Source of the DNA: Peptococcaceae bacterium UBA3933
Lineage (GTDB): Bacteria > Bacillota > Peptococcia > Peptococcales > BICA1-8
Assembly (NCBI GenBank): GCA_002385805.1
Contig: DGEF01000042.1
Location: 16,206-22,125, forward strand
Reading direction: 5' to 3'
Length of the DNA: 5,920 nt
How positions within the stretch are numbered: position 1 is the first letter of the stretch; each line of letters starts with the position of its first letter. Positions 5,348-5,920 of the stretch are shown one piece after another. The notes under the pieces were generated by a model. That model was given only the letters and a program-made list of their open reading frames with translations, searched no databases and was not told where the DNA came from. Made by a program: the position numbers and the translations under genes.

Positions 5348-5902
5348 TTAGTTGTAAGTTTTCTCTAAGAATCGCAGCAATTCCAGATACTTTGCTTTGA
5401 TTCTTTCATTTTCCTCATTTTGCTCTTTTGTAACCAGAGTTTCTAACTTAGCTAAACTTTCTGGTTTTAACATCCGCTGGGCATAAGGATACAAAGTATT
5501 ATCTTCTGTATTTATATGCTGTTGTAATAAATGAGTATATGAAACTACGTTAGCGATAATATCCAGTTTAACATCAACTTCCCCGGATTCATATTTTTGC
5601 AAAGCCTGTTTTAGCCTGGTCATATAAATTCTGGCTAGATCATGCTCAACTAACATGCCTTTTACCGGCCCTTCCTTGGCTGCCGTCCCTATATCTTCTT
5701 CCATAATCTTAAAAAGCACATCTTCCTCTTTACAATGATGGTATTTATCGGCAAAATTTCTTACAAAATCAATAAGTTTATAAAAATGATCCGGTTCCAG
5801 TTCTCCTTCATCCAGAATTTTTTGAGCCATTTTCCGGGCAACTTTTAGAAAACGTAAAATATATTGATGTTCCTCCATTAAAAGTGAAATGGCTTTGTTC
5901 AT
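5348..5902 (-). CDS. Hemerythrin-like HHE cation-binding domain protein
   Basis: A 184-residue, largely helical cytoplasmic protein of the hemerythrin HHE family, which binds a non-haem di-iron centre. Members serve in oxygen, nitric oxide or peroxide sensing, iron handling or repair of damaged iron centres. The likely metal ligands are all visible across four helices: His12 in EEHQYI; His55 or His56 with Glu59 or Glu60 in YHHCKEED; His87 in LVEHDLA; and His129 with Glu133 in QQHINTED, followed by LYP. This H...HxxxE...H...HxxxE pattern is complete. After it comes a charged helical tail (about 150-184). The ATG at 5902 has AAGGAGGA at 5908-5915, an optimal site, 5 nt upstream. Any promoter lies beyond the right edge. 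The exact physiological role cannot be read from the sequence. Neighbours give no firm clue. Confidence 0.93.
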   Translation of the reverse strand: MNKAISLLMEEHQYILRFLKVARKMAQKILDEGELEPDHFYKLIDFVRNFADKYHHCKEEDVLFKIMEEDIGTAAKEGPVKGMLVEHDLARIYMTRLKQALQKYESGEVDVKLDIIANVVSYTHLLQQHINTEDNTLYPYAQRMLKPESLAKLETLVTKEQNEENERIKAKYLELLRFLEKTYN

Positions 5903-5920
5903 GATTATCCTCCTTATAAT

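Overview
The window looks like a low-GC Firmicute chromosome, most likely from the Clostridia. The support is AT-rich intergenic DNA, strong AGGAGG-type ribosome binding sites, frequent GTG/TTG starts, a class 1B PyrK-PyrD pair, an ECF-type vitamin transporter subunit and a Bacillus-like QueG with a C-terminal HEAT region. This placement is inference; no species can be named.

Layout, left to right. (1) Positions 1-1274, minus strand: pyrK followed by the start of pyrD, the two subunits of NAD-dependent dihydroorotate dehydrogenase. pyrD runs off the left edge. Their transcription appears to start just upstream of pyrK. (2) Positions 1275-1510: a divergent control region with one sigma-A type promoter for pyrK and a near-consensus one for the rightward gene. 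The rightward promoter has a palindromic operator candidate at its start point. (3) Positions 1511-2008, plus strand: an ECF transporter S component, probably for niacin. (4) Positions 2019-3665, minus strand: a PLP-dependent threonine dehydratase without a regulatory ACT domain, then a membrane-anchored TPR protein, probably one transcript. (5) Positions 3707-3748: an intrinsic terminator separating that pair from queG. (6) Positions 3833-4987, minus strand: queG, epoxyqueuosine reductase. (7) Positions 5052-5342: a small self-contained minus-strand unit with an extended -10 promoter, a leader of about 145 nt, a 24-29 residue single-pass membrane peptide and a strong terminator. (8) Positions 5348-5902, minus strand: a hemerythrin-like HHE protein.

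Most genes are housekeeping functions: pyrimidine synthesis, niacin uptake, threonine deamination and tRNA modification. They do not form one pathway. The least explained parts are the tiny membrane-peptide unit at 5052-5342, the operator at the niacin-type transporter promoter, and the TPR protein behind the threonine dehydratase. I saw no mobile element, CRISPR array, tRNA, rRNA or defence system, and I do not claim a new system here.
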